Positions 18,203 to 27,087 of a stretch of DNA of 64,000 bases are shown piece after piece. The notes under the pieces are model-generated. The model worked only from the letters and a program-made list of their open reading frames with translations, was not told where the DNA came from and ran no database searches. Position numbers and translations under genes: made by a program. The stretch is from Chitinilyticum aquatile DSM 21506 (GTDB lineage Bacteria > Pseudomonadota > Gammaproteobacteria > Burkholderiales > Chitinibacteraceae), in the NCBI RefSeq assembly GCF_000430805.1, contig NZ_KE387259.1:1-64000 (forward strand). The letters run 5' to 3'. The first letter of the stretch is position 1. Every line of letters starts with the position of its first letter.

Positions 18203-20665
18203 TCACTTCTCCGATTGTGAGGTGTTTGCAAGCAGACAATGCAGGGGGCATAGAAAAAGCAGAATCAGGCTGCCAGCCGAGGAGAGGAAGGGCATAGGCT
18301 GCCCCATCACGGGGAGCGCCCCGAGGTTGGTTCCCCAGCTCACGACAAAGTGAGCCAGCAGAAAACCGGCAAAGCCCCAGATCAGAAAATAGCGCAGCCG
18401 ACCAGCCCAGACCACATCGTGGCTGCCTCGAGCTCGCTGCAGACACCCCCAACTCTGACCCAGCAAACTCGCCAGCAAGAGTGCTTGCAATCCGGCAAGT
18501 AATGCACCGCCGACTGCCCCAAAACGCGCGAGAAAGAAAGCCGGAGTGAAATCGTTCTGCACTTCCGGTATCCGCCAGGGTTGCACATCGCTATTTCCGA
18601 GCAAGCCCCCCGATTCGGCCAATTTGATAGCCCTGCGAAATTGCTCGCCCGTGTGCTGGTGCAATGATGGCGCAAGCCAGGTTTGAATTCGGTCTGGATA
18701 CAGACTGAAAAACTGCAGGTCGGCCATGCCGGTTTGCACGGCATAGAGGCCAACGGAAGCCAGAGCCAACAGAGCGAAGGCCATCAGCAAGCTGGTTTTA
18801 TTACCGCAAGCAAAATACCAGCCCAGCAGCAGTATCCATAGCCATACTGCTATCAGCACTATGGGTGAGTTATCGTGGACCAGAATCAGGGCGGTCAGCA
18901 TCAGCGCTAGCATCATGGCTACGGGTGCCATAAAGCGAAGCCAAAGACTGAAAGCAGAGAGATGAGTAGCAGCATGCTGCCAGCCCAGTCGCAATGCCAG
19001 AAAATGGGCGGTGAGTAAAACCAGAGTCAATTTGGCAGCTTCGATGGGCTGAAAGCCAAATACACCCGCCTCATTACCCTTGATGACCTGCAAGATCAAG
19101 CCAGCAAGCGCCAGCAGCGCCAGCAAGCCCAATAGCCAATCGGCTTGGGAGCTGCGCAGGCGTGGCAATTGCCCCTTATCCGCCAGCCGGGCTACCGCGT
19201 ATTGCAGCGAAAACCAGATCAGGCAGCATGCCGCCATGCTGCCAAAAAACCGTGCGCCCCCCCACTCGGGAGAAGCCATACCCAGCGCCAACTGGCTAGC
19301 CAGACCGCAAGCGGCCAGCACGGCAGCAAGACTCATGGTCAGCAGCCATAGGAAAGATCGGGCAGGCAGCAGCACAACCCACAGCATGCCAACGCTTGCC
19401 ATGAGCAGGAACCAGCCCTCACCCAACCTTGGGCCCAGCAACCATGCCAGTAATCCCAAGCCAATTTGCAGCAGTGCCGCGGCCAGAATCAAGGCATTGG
19501 CAGGGCTGATGGCGCGGCGTAAAAAATGAACCAAGGCTGCCAGCAAAGCAATCACCAAGCCTGACAAAACCACGGCTAGCACGGGGTAAGTGAGCCCTTG
19601 CCAAAAATACCCGACAGCCAACCCCGTCAGCAGCGTCGCTGCGGGAATAAGCAGCGCTAGTACCCGCGAGCGGCTCCACAACCAGGCCACCAGGGCGATG
19701 AGCAGTACCAGCGCCAATAGGCCTAGACCTGCACACAGAAATGCGGGGGCTCTTTCGGCAATCCGCCAGATATCCAGCGGGGCCATCTGCCACTGGACAC
19801 CAGACAACGACGGGGGGTGGGCTTCCTGGTAAAGCTGCATGCGCAAGTGCGGCTGCAGGCTCAGCGTGTCCTGCTGCAGATGAATACCGTAATGGGTGCG
19901 CCCCACCACCATCTGACTGACTTCCGCCAGATTGATGGATTGTTCGTAGAGCGTTTGCCCGGGCTTGCAGCTTGCGCCTTCCGACACCAGGCAGATACTG
20001 CGCGCAGGCAGCGCGATTGCTCGCAATTCATAGTGCCCCTGCGCATTCAGCCTGATGCGTGCAGCATTGCTGGGCAAGCTGGCATTCGCGACCCGGTTGC
20101 CACAACCAACCAGTCCGCCGATTTCCAAGGGCTGGCTAACACCCGACAACAGTTTGAGCTGACGTTTGGACCAACTCATCCAGGACTCGCCCGGGCAGGC
20201 CGCCTGCTGCTCATCGCCGCGCCAGAGGCGCTGGCCGTCGTAAAGCCAGCGCGTATTTGCCGCATCGCGCAGCTGCAGTATTTTCTCGGCAGATTCCACC
20301 GCAAAAGCGATTCCGGCCACCGTGAATGTTTGCCCTGCGGCCAGTGTTTTGCCCTGCAGCAAAACATCCTGCCCGGCCAGCCGGACTTCCACACCACGCG
20401 AATCACTGACATTGCCCAGCCACCACTGACCATCTGTCGAGCGGGTAATTGCAATGTGGCGGCGGTCGGCATGGCGTGCAGCCAGTTCGGCCTCCCCCAG
20501 TACAATCCGGCTGCCGGGCTGCAGAGTCACATCAATTTGCGACGGGTAGTACTTTCCGGGTTGGCTTAGTAGTTGCTGCCACATCCAGTAGCCGAGACCA
20601 GCCAGAACCGCCAGTAGCAGCAATCGCAATACCAGGCGGGAATACCAGGGGATGAGTGACAGCAT
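18203..20665 (-). CDS. SEDS-family (RodA/FtsW) glycosyltransferase with extra N-terminal domain
   Basis: 820 aa, about twice the usual length. One N-terminal helix (about 8-28) is followed by a ~290-residue extracytoplasmic or beta-rich domain with several cysteines, then at least ten membrane helices from about 310. SEDS hallmarks are FQPIEAAKLTLVLL, LVHDNSPIVLI, the GGLLGN...IPEVQNDFTPAFFLARFG loop and GTNLGALPVMGQPMPFLSSAGS. These proteins polymerise lipid II into glycan strands together with a class B PBP; a PBP is encoded at 21767. It is preceded by GGAGCC and ends two bases before the next ATG. In the usual motif an Asp follows VxxxPD; here it reads HDN. Confidence 0.9.
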   Translation of the reverse strand: MLSLIPWYSRLVLRLLLLAVLAGLGYWMWQQLLSQPGKYYPSQIDVTLQPGSRIVLGEAELAARHADRRHIAITRSTDGQWWLGNVSDSRGVEVRLAGQDVLLQGKTLAAGQTFTVAGIAFAVESAEKILQLRDAANTRWLYDGQRLWRGDEQQAACPGESWMSWSKRQLKLLSGVSQPLEIGGLVGCGNRVANASLPSNAARIRLNAQGHYELRAIALPARSICLVSEGASCKPGQTLYEQSINLAEVSQMVVGRTHYGIHLQQDTLSLQPHLRMQLYQEAHPPSLSGVQWQMAPLDIWRIAERAPAFLCAGLGLLALVLLIALVAWLWSRSRVLALLIPAATLLTGLAVGYFWQGLTYPVLAVVLSGLVIALLAALVHFLRRAISPANALILAAALLQIGLGLLAWLLGPRLGEGWFLLMASVGMLWVVLLPARSFLWLLTMSLAAVLAACGLASQLALGMASPEWGGARFFGSMAACCLIWFSLQYAVARLADKGQLPRLRSSQADWLLGLLALLALAGLILQVIKGNEAGVFGFQPIEAAKLTLVLLTAHFLALRLGWQHAATHLSAFSLWLRFMAPVAMMLALMLTALILVHDNSPIVLIAVWLWILLLGWYFACGNKTSLLMAFALLALASVGLYAVQTGMADLQFFSLYPDRIQTWLAPSLHQHTGEQFRRAIKLAESGGLLGNSDVQPWRIPEVQNDFTPAFFLARFGAVGGALLAGLQALLLASLLGQSWGCLQRARGSHDVVWAGRLRYFLIWGFAGFLLAHFVVSWGTNLGALPVMGQPMPFLSSAGSLILLFLCPLHCLLANTSQSEK

Positions 20666-20731
20666 GGATGGCTCCTGATTGGTGGGGGATACCTTTCAAA
20701 AGCCGGGGGAGTTGAAAAACTGCAGAACGGT

Positions 20732-21664
20732 TCAAAACGGGATGCCGACCAGAATTTCCCGGGCATCCTGCGGCCGGTTTTCCGGGTGTTCGGCAAGGAG
20801 TTGCTCTAGTAATTGCAGCAGGCGTCGCCCTTTCTCGGTGCAGCGATATTCGCCCAGACCAGACAGAAAAATCTCCCGATCCATATCGGTTAATGAACCG
20901 ATCACACGCCCTTTGCTGTTCCATGCAGCCAGCTCCTGTCCCTCGTCATGCAGCGCCTGACACTGTTGCGAAAACCAGGTTTTTTGCCCCTGACTGATCA
21001 TGAAGAACAGCAATAAGCCCAGGGCATAAAAATCGGCCCGCTGATCAGTCTGGTAAAGGTACGAGCCACGGGTCTGTTGCGCGGGAAAGAACTGCTCTGG
21101 TGCTTCCCAGCCGATAGTCCCGGCATGCTCATGCAATTCGGGCCCTGTCCTGCTTGTACCGAAATCCGCAATCTTCAGACGCTGCCCAGCTGCGGATGGT
21201 GGTGTAAGCAGAATATTCTGCGGTTTCAGATCAAGATGACGCACGCCTTCGCGATGCACGACCCGCACACCTTCGACAAGATGCCTGAACCATTCGACAT
21301 GCGTTTTCAATGCAAACATTTCTTGATTGCTGGTAATGCGTCGGTACAAGCAGGAATGCAATTGTTCCAACACCATTACCGGCATCTCTTCGAAAAAACC
21401 ATGCCGGTATAAGCGAATGACGTGACCAGCTCGTATCCGCTCCAGAAAACTGATTTCCTTGCTGAGTTCTTCCGGCCAGCGCTCTTGCACCCCAGGCGAG
21501 TAGCGTGCCATCTGCTGTTGATGCACCAGCTTGAGCGCCACCCTGGTATCGGTCTGCAGCCAGTGCGCTGACCATACTTCGCCGAAGGTGGATTCACCGA
21601 TGATTGTCTCGAGCTTGAACGTTGCTCCTGCGCCCAGATGGATGGTTTTATCCTTGCTCGCCAT
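20732..21664 (-). CDS. Ser/Thr protein kinase (Hanks type)
   Basis: 310 aa. Start at the ATG at 21664 (MASKDKTIHLGAG). Glycine loop IIGESTFGEVW (22-31), VALKLV with Lys45, catalytic loop HLDLKPQN (Asp145), DFGTSR (Asp167) and APEQF are all present, so it should be active. The loop carries HLD instead of HRD. No membrane helix and no PASTA repeats, so it differs from PknB and must be cytosolic. It heads the minus-strand set kinase-SEDS-551 aa-MltD and is divergent from the PBP gene. The 102-bp space to the PBP start must hold both promoters. Counterpart of the PP2C at 11540. Confidence 0.93.
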   Translation of the reverse strand: MASKDKTIHLGAGATFKLETIIGESTFGEVWSAHWLQTDTRVALKLVHQQQMARYSPGVQERWPEELSKEISFLERIRAGHVIRLYRHGFFEEMPVMVLEQLHSCLYRRITSNQEMFALKTHVEWFRHLVEGVRVVHREGVRHLDLKPQNILLTPPSAAGQRLKIADFGTSRTGPELHEHAGTIGWEAPEQFFPAQQTRGSYLYQTDQRADFYALGLLLFFMISQGQKTWFSQQCQALHDEGQELAAWNSKGRVIGSLTDMDREIFLSGLGEYRCTEKGRRLLQLLEQLLAEHPENRPQDAREILVGIPF

Positions 21665-21766
21665 GACGATTCCTTTGTTCTGCTGATGCCTTCTTGATGC
21701 CGGGGGCACGCTGTTTTTTGCATTACCCCGGCAATGCAAGAGCAGGACAGTCAGAGGAGTACCAAT

Positions 21767-24700
21767 ATGCCGCTACCCAATCAACACCGTTTTGCGAATC
21801 TCAACCTGCTGGTCTGGTGTGTGGTGCTTGGCTTGGGCGGCATGGCCGCATGGAAAATCTATCAGCGCACCCTGGATGGGATTGCACTGGAAACGCCCGA
21901 TCAGGGGCTAAGCTACTTACAGCCATGGATGCCCGGAGAACAACTGGTAGTGCCGGACAAAGAGGGAATCTGGTTACTGCAGCAAAACACTGCACGGGTA
22001 CTGGTCAATCTGGCCGACAAAGATGGCAAAACGGAACAGATCAAATTGTGCGATCAGAAGGATGCAGGCGCTCGCGATCCAGCACAGCTGGTGCCTATCC
22101 GCATCGGGGATGATTTCGCCAGCTTGCAAGCAGCACCGCAAGCCAAACCCGCAAAAATACGCCATCCGGTAGTGCTGACCACCGAGGCAAGCCGTGGCAT
22201 GCCGGTATTAAAGATTGAAGGACGGGTTAGCGATGATTTCCGCACCGGTTTGCAGTTGCATGCTGAAGGTGCCGCTGGCGATTGGCAAATGCTTGGCGAT
22301 GGCGGAGCCCGCGCGCAAGGCGTGATACTTAATCAAGCGGCATGGCTTGTGTGGAACCCTCCCGGCGCAACACATCCCAGCGGAAGTTATACGCACGCTA
22401 TTCGCCTGATCCGGCGCCAAAGCACGCCCTATGAAACGGGGCGCGACGATCAGCCCTGTCGCGAAGGCGTGCTGGAGCTGGCTCTGTTCGAAGCTCGCCC
22501 ACGCGATCCGATCAAGCGCATGGCCCCACTGATCATTTTCCCGCAACAAGGCGGCGCTTACCCGGCCAGAATGCGCCCCGGCACATACAACATTCCGGCA
22601 TTGCCCGTATCCGCCATGGAAGATCAAGCCCTGTTCGAGTCTCTGCAAACACAGGGCTTACTACGGCTGGATAGCAATAATCTGATTGAAGTTGCCCCCG
22701 TTGATTTACCCGCAGCCCAGGATGCTGGCGTCAAACCGGAAAACTGGCGCAATACCAGGCTGGATAAAGCAGCCCGGCAACTGCTGGACAGGTTGTACTC
22801 CAAGCAGGATGGCGCCTATGTACTGAGCCAGATCCGCCACTACAACCAGGAGAGAATGTGGAGTGCCATCCGCATCAGCCAATCCCTGCAGCAAACCCAG
22901 GGCGCTGACTGGCTTGATCTGGTGAGTGCTGAAGTTGACGGTATTGCAGTGTCAGTCAACAACACCATGCCTGATGTTTCTGCACGCCTCTTTGATCACT
23001 TGCCACAGGGTTGGAGCCCCTGGATACGCGTTCAGAATTGGCCACAAACAGCCAGCGCTAACAGCACGATCCAGTTGCGTTTGCTCGTAACCGCCGGAAC
23101 AGAATTTGATGTACTCAGCCTAGGAGAGGTCAAGCACGTTGAAGGTGCAACGATTCTGGAACGCGTTGCCGACTGCCGAGGTTCCGGCTGTCCTGCCAGC
23201 GATATGCTCAACCGCCTGCGACTGCTCGCACAGGCAGCAGAAGTCCGAATGACTCTGCGCCCGGAAACCCGCTTTAACACACTGAACTCGGCAACGGCAG
23301 ACAACCGAAATATCCGCTTGCACCAGGGCAAGCTCATTTGGGTGCCCAATGAGGCCGCACAGGGTAAAGCGCCAACTCCGGCGGCGGTAAGCATTCAGGC
23401 CAGGGATGGCACGCCGTTGTATGAAAATGGCAAGAGCACCCAAGCCGCCATCGGAATGGGGCTGACCAGCCTGACCGGACTATCGGAGCGCCACAATAAT
23501 GCCGTTGCAGGCATATTGAGCCGCTTGGGTGAGCATGGTGCTGGTCAGGCACAGGCAAAATTGACGATCGATCCACAATGGCAAAAATGGTCGCAGCAAA
23601 TTCTGGCCTGCGTTGGTGATCAGGGCCATCAATGGCTGGCAGACAAACAGCAATGCAGTAATGAGCTGCTCAATCCCAAAACCGCGAAACAGGTAGGTCG
23701 CCGTACCGGGCTGGTACTGATGGATGCCGATAGCGGTGCTATTCTGGCGCTGGCAGGCAGTCCGATTCTGCCCGATGGTGTCAATCCCGATGATCTGACG
23801 GCGTTTGATCGCTACAACCCCGGCAGCAGCCCCTTGCGCATCCAGCCTTTGCAGCACGATAGCCGGTCAGATCAAACGGTGGGCTCGACCTTCAAGCTGG
23901 TTGATGCGCTGGCACTGGAAGAGCTCGCAACAACTTCAAAAACCCTGAATGCCCAACTGGATGGCGCCAGCGCAGGACAAATGGCGGCAATCGCACAACG
24001 CGGCGGGTATGCTTTTGACGCAAAAGCGCCTTGCTATCCACTGGGCTGCGGTGCCAAATCGATACGCAATGACAAAGACCATCTGCCCATCAGCTATATG
24101 CAGGATGGCAAATTCGGCCTGCGCCAGGCTTTGTCTGCTTCGATCAACACCTGGTTTGCCTGGCAGGTTGAGCAATCCGACAAAGCACTGGGAAATCGGG
24201 CGACGGGTGGCTATGAAAACATCCGGAGTCTGGGGCAAACCGCTTTGCAGCAAGAGCGCCCAGTGATCGGCATGGCACATCGTCTGGGGTTTGAGAGCGC
24301 GCTGCAGCTGGATGGTGGCCTGCTCCCGGCTGATTTTTCCTGGCAGGGATATGATGTTTTGCAGGCGATGCCATCCACTTTCGACCCGATCGATGAACGC
24401 TATCATCTGCAACGCCTGGCAACTGGTGCCCGCATGCAGGTAACCCCGCTGCAAATGGCCATGGTTGCCGCATCCATCGCCTCCGGAAAAGTCACCAGGC
24501 CTTATCTGTTGGCCGAGCTCAATGGCAAAGCAGCACAAGTCAGCCGGGGTGTACCACTGACCATGCCGCTGCATCGCATCCGGGCTGGCATGAACGATGT
24601 GGTCACTCAAGGCACCGCACAGGGCGCATTCAATACCCCGTTGCTGCAACCGCTGCGTGCTGGCCTGTTTGCCAAAACCGGCACGCCTGCGCCACAAGGG

Positions 24701-24898
24701 TTGCGCGATGACAAATCCAGCTTCAATAACGCATGGTTTGTCGGCTACATCAACCCCGATACGCTACCGGGTGAACACCGCCGCCTGGCCTTTGCCATCT
24801 TTATTACCCGAACGCATGCAGGTGGCGGCACCCATGCCGCCCCCGTGCTGGCCAGCCTGCTAGAAACACGGCTGCAACATGCAGCAACGCAGCACTGA
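21767..24898 (+). CDS. Large penicillin-binding transpeptidase (class B-like)
   Basis: 1043 aa from the ATG at 21767, which follows GAGGAG. An N-terminal membrane anchor (LNLLVWCVVLGLGGMAAW) precedes a ~600-residue periplasmic region without recognised domains. The C-terminal transpeptidase domain has SxxK in GSTFK (Ser about 707), SxN in ASINTW (about 792) and KTGT (about 970). All active-site motifs are conserved, so it should crosslink peptidoglycan and bind beta-lactams. It is divergent from the kinase and close to the SEDS gene, the standard SEDS-PBP partnership. The very long pre-transpeptidase region is unusual. Confidence 0.9.
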   Translation: MPLPNQHRFANLNLLVWCVVLGLGGMAAWKIYQRTLDGIALETPDQGLSYLQPWMPGEQLVVPDKEGIWLLQQNTARVLVNLADKDGKTEQIKLCDQKDAGARDPAQLVPIRIGDDFASLQAAPQAKPAKIRHPVVLTTEASRGMPVLKIEGRVSDDFRTGLQLHAEGAAGDWQMLGDGGARAQGVILNQAAWLVWNPPGATHPSGSYTHAIRLIRRQSTPYETGRDDQPCREGVLELALFEARPRDPIKRMAPLIIFPQQGGAYPARMRPGTYNIPALPVSAMEDQALFESLQTQGLLRLDSNNLIEVAPVDLPAAQDAGVKPENWRNTRLDKAARQLLDRLYSKQDGAYVLSQIRHYNQERMWSAIRISQSLQQTQGADWLDLVSAEVDGIAVSVNNTMPDVSARLFDHLPQGWSPWIRVQNWPQTASANSTIQLRLLVTAGTEFDVLSLGEVKHVEGATILERVADCRGSGCPASDMLNRLRLLAQAAEVRMTLRPETRFNTLNSATADNRNIRLHQGKLIWVPNEAAQGKAPTPAAVSIQARDGTPLYENGKSTQAAIGMGLTSLTGLSERHNNAVAGILSRLGEHGAGQAQAKLTIDPQWQKWSQQILACVGDQGHQWLADKQQCSNELLNPKTAKQVGRRTGLVLMDADSGAILALAGSPILPDGVNPDDLTAFDRYNPGSSPLRIQPLQHDSRSDQTVGSTFKLVDALALEELATTSKTLNAQLDGASAGQMAAIAQRGGYAFDAKAPCYPLGCGAKSIRNDKDHLPISYMQDGKFGLRQALSASINTWFAWQVEQSDKALGNRATGGYENIRSLGQTALQQERPVIGMAHRLGFESALQLDGGLLPADFSWQGYDVLQAMPSTFDPIDERYHLQRLATGARMQVTPLQMAMVAASIASGKVTRPYLLAELNGKAAQVSRGVPLTMPLHRIRAGMNDVVTQGTAQGAFNTPLLQPLRAGLFAKTGTPAPQGLRDDKSSFNNAWFVGYINPDTLPGEHRRLAFAIFITRTHAGGGTHAAPVLASLLETRLQHAATQH

Positions 24899-24902
24899 CA
24901 GC

Positions 24903-26111
24903 ATGCTAGGGCCCGACATAAAATCAGCCCATATGTATTTCTGCAGATATGGGCTGAACATGCAAAGCGAATTGCGTTTGTTTCTGGATAAAGGCGCGCC
25001 ACTAAGCGGTAAGCCGCATCAGCAAAACCTGCGCTGCTGGATTCTCAATAATTCGGCCAGCAGTATTGAGATCCTTAAACTGGAGCTGAAGGCGGTCAGC
25101 CCCGGCATTGACTTTAATCCTTATAACCCGCCCGCCCGCCCAATCGCCCCGGATACCCCAACCCCCCTCCTGCCCAGTTTCAGGGTGGCGGATGGTGCCG
25201 AATACAGCTTCCGTATCCATCTTACAGCCCGGATCGGCGCGAGCAAAAAAAGCTTCATGACCGATGATATTCAGCTCAACCTGCGCGAGGGCAAACTGGA
25301 AATCAATATTGGCTATCAGGGCTTGGTTGATGGCGTTGAATGCGCAGGCGATATGCACATCAAGACAGGAGGCAGCGCCAGAAACCAGCACGGTGTTGGT
25401 GGAGAAAGCATGTTTAGCGGAGGAATAAAGTCGCATGGTGGCGACGTAATCATTGATGCGGCAAGTGCTGCAGCGGTGAAAAATCTGAAAATCAGCCACC
25501 AGTGGCACAGGCCCGCCGAGTTCAAAGAGGAAAACCTGCATGAAGAAAAGCTGCATCCATGCGATAGCCTGAAAGGCATTCATCCCGTCGACTTCAAGTT
25601 GCTGGACGAAACCTGGCAAGGAAAATCCTTTATGCTGGATTTTGTGGATGAAGACGGTCACTCCTGGAATAAAAAGCCTGCCGTGGGCGACATATACCGG
25701 ATACGCATCCGCTCACGCGGAGACGGTTACCTGACCCTGATTGGTCAGGGCAGCAGCAAGACGTTTTTTATCCTGGCCCCGAACAACACCAGCCCGGCCG
25801 AATCCTTCCTGCTGAAAGCCGGACAGACCTATTACTACCCCAGCCAGCACTTTCTCTCCTTTGAGGGCATGGTTGATCACAGAGGGGAGCCGATCGTCCG
25901 GTTTGATTTTGGTGATCCGGGTTTAGAGATCGTGCTGGCCACACTGACCAGCGGCCCGGTTTATGGGCAGAACAGCATCTTCTTCCAGAATGAACTGTGT
26001 GACCTGGATGAAGCAGCGGTCACCGCCTTGCTGGAGACGATCAACAAGCAAGAGGAAGCCGCTCTTGCCGTGGCCAGTATTGAAGTGCAGAAGAAGTCAT
26101 TTCGTTTCTAA
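24903..26111 (+). CDS. 402-aa protein with DUF4384-like C-terminus
   Basis: Start uncertain: ATG at 24903 has no clear ribosome site, and ATGs at 24933 and 24960 (MQSELRLFLDKG) are alternatives. Residues 20-160 look like a beta-sandwich; a Gly-rich stretch follows. From about residue 245 (GKSFMLDFVDEDG...GDIYRIRIRSRGDGYLTLIG) the pattern is that of DUF4384, a domain found with caspase-like proteins in bacteria. No signal peptide. It follows the PBP gene directly on the same strand, so it is probably cotranscribed. Function unknown, likely protein-protein recognition in the same system. Confidence 0.65.
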   Translation: MLGPDIKSAHMYFCRYGLNMQSELRLFLDKGAPLSGKPHQQNLRCWILNNSASSIEILKLELKAVSPGIDFNPYNPPARPIAPDTPTPLLPSFRVADGAEYSFRIHLTARIGASKKSFMTDDIQLNLREGKLEINIGYQGLVDGVECAGDMHIKTGGSARNQHGVGGESMFSGGIKSHGGDVIIDAASAAAVKNLKISHQWHRPAEFKEENLHEEKLHPCDSLKGIHPVDFKLLDETWQGKSFMLDFVDEDGHSWNKKPAVGDIYRIRIRSRGDGYLTLIGQGSSKTFFILAPNNTSPAESFLLKAGQTYYYPSQHFLSFEGMVDHRGEPIVRFDFGDPGLEIVLATLTSGPVYGQNSIFFQNELCDLDEAAVTALLETINKQEEAALAVASIEVQKKSFRF

Positions 26112-26354
26112 TTGATTGCCGCATCGCATCGCTGGAATTCATTCCGGCGGCACTGGCGCGTCTGGCGGCAAGACGCGCTAATGCCTGTGTCAGGGGCGTG
26201 GATATCGGCTTGCCGTTCTTGACGAGGAGCGGCACAAGGCGATCAACCCGTCCAATCCCGCCGTGGTTTAGCGAAGTTTTGACATGCCCCCGGCATGAAC
26301 AGTGTATACCGCCGCCCCGCACCCGGCAGGGCGTATTCACTGGAGGAAGCCATC

Positions 26355-26540
26355 ATGCCCCGGTTTGTCGTTTCACTCGCCGCATTCGCCCTACTGACGG
26401 CGTGCGCCGCCCCAAAATACGAAACCTGCCCCGCCAGCGAGCCTGGCCAGCCCGCCAAGCCAACGTTGCACAAACAACCAGAGTCTTTGAACCAATTCGC
26501 CGCCTCAAGCACAGGCAGCATCGGAGCCCGACAAACCTGA
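26355..26540 (+). CDS. Small putative lipoprotein
   Basis: 61 aa from the ATG at 26355, with GGAGGAAG upstream. Residues 1-19 form a signal peptide ending in lipobox LLTAC (MPRFVVSLAAFALLTACAAP); the mature part is short, polar and rich in Pro, Gln and Ser. No family recognised. It lies alone between the DUF4384-like gene and a terminator-like hairpin. Confidence 0.55.
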   Translation: MPRFVVSLAAFALLTACAAPKYETCPASEPGQPAKPTLHKQPESLNQFAASSTGSIGARQT

Positions 26541-26941
26541 AATGCACGAGAACGCGCAAGATAACTCAGCGGGTATGGCAATGCAGACCTTGAATAAAAA
26601 GGGCTAGCGAGCAATACCCACAAAAATCAGAGCATCAGATGGCTGGCGTCAACCGCGCCAGTCCGGCCCCTGAGTGGGCCTTCCCGCCTGCGCGCCGGGG
26701 TCAATCGTGAGTGCGAAACAAGGTTGCCAGTCCGGCATCCTGCAAACCCGCCCCGCAAGGGGCGGATTTGTTTTCACCGCGCGCCGACCAGCAATCAGCC
26801 CCATGGCCCTGATTGCAGTGCGCGATCACACCGGGGTAAGACGGCGGTGGGGTGGTATGCCCCCCCGCCCATTTAACAATCCTCTCCTTCTTGATTACGA
26901 TGCGCTGTTTTTTACCAAGAATATAAGGGAAAAAACCAAAA
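26541..26941. other. Intergenic stretch of 400 bp
   Basis: No convincing gene. It contains the hairpin at 26748-26775 and, at its right end, AT-rich sequence running into the conserved block downstream of variable region B. I looked here for an adenine-rich template repeat of a DGR and saw none. Confidence 0.5.
26748..26775 (+). terminator. Rho-independent terminator
   Basis: CCGCCCC-GCAA-GGGGCGG stem-loop followed by ATTTGTTTTC. It would terminate the plus-strand genes ending with the small lipoprotein. Confidence 0.65.
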
Positions 26942-27087
26942 GGTAAGCTGCCTGCGCTGCGCTATGGCAGCGTCCTGGCTAGGCGAAAACCGTTATAGTA
27001 GCTTCTGACGTCCGGCGTTTTGTAGTTACGATTCGCCGCACGCAGAAGCCGAGGACCGTCGCACAAAGAACCGCCGCGAATAACACG
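26942..27087 (-). other. DGR-like variable region B with conserved 3' flank
   Basis: On the minus strand, 32 variable codons (27087-26992) are followed by a 50-nt flank (26991-26942) containing CGCCTAGCCAGGACGCT and running past the stop codon. Against region C, the 96 variable bases differ at 28 positions, 23 of them at codon positions 1 or 2 of codons that look like diversified AAY or ACG. The 50-nt flank differs at only 2. The flank also holds an inverted repeat GCTGCC...GGCAGC (26947-26952 with 26966-26971), comparable to hairpins beside known DGR targets. Confidence 0.75.
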
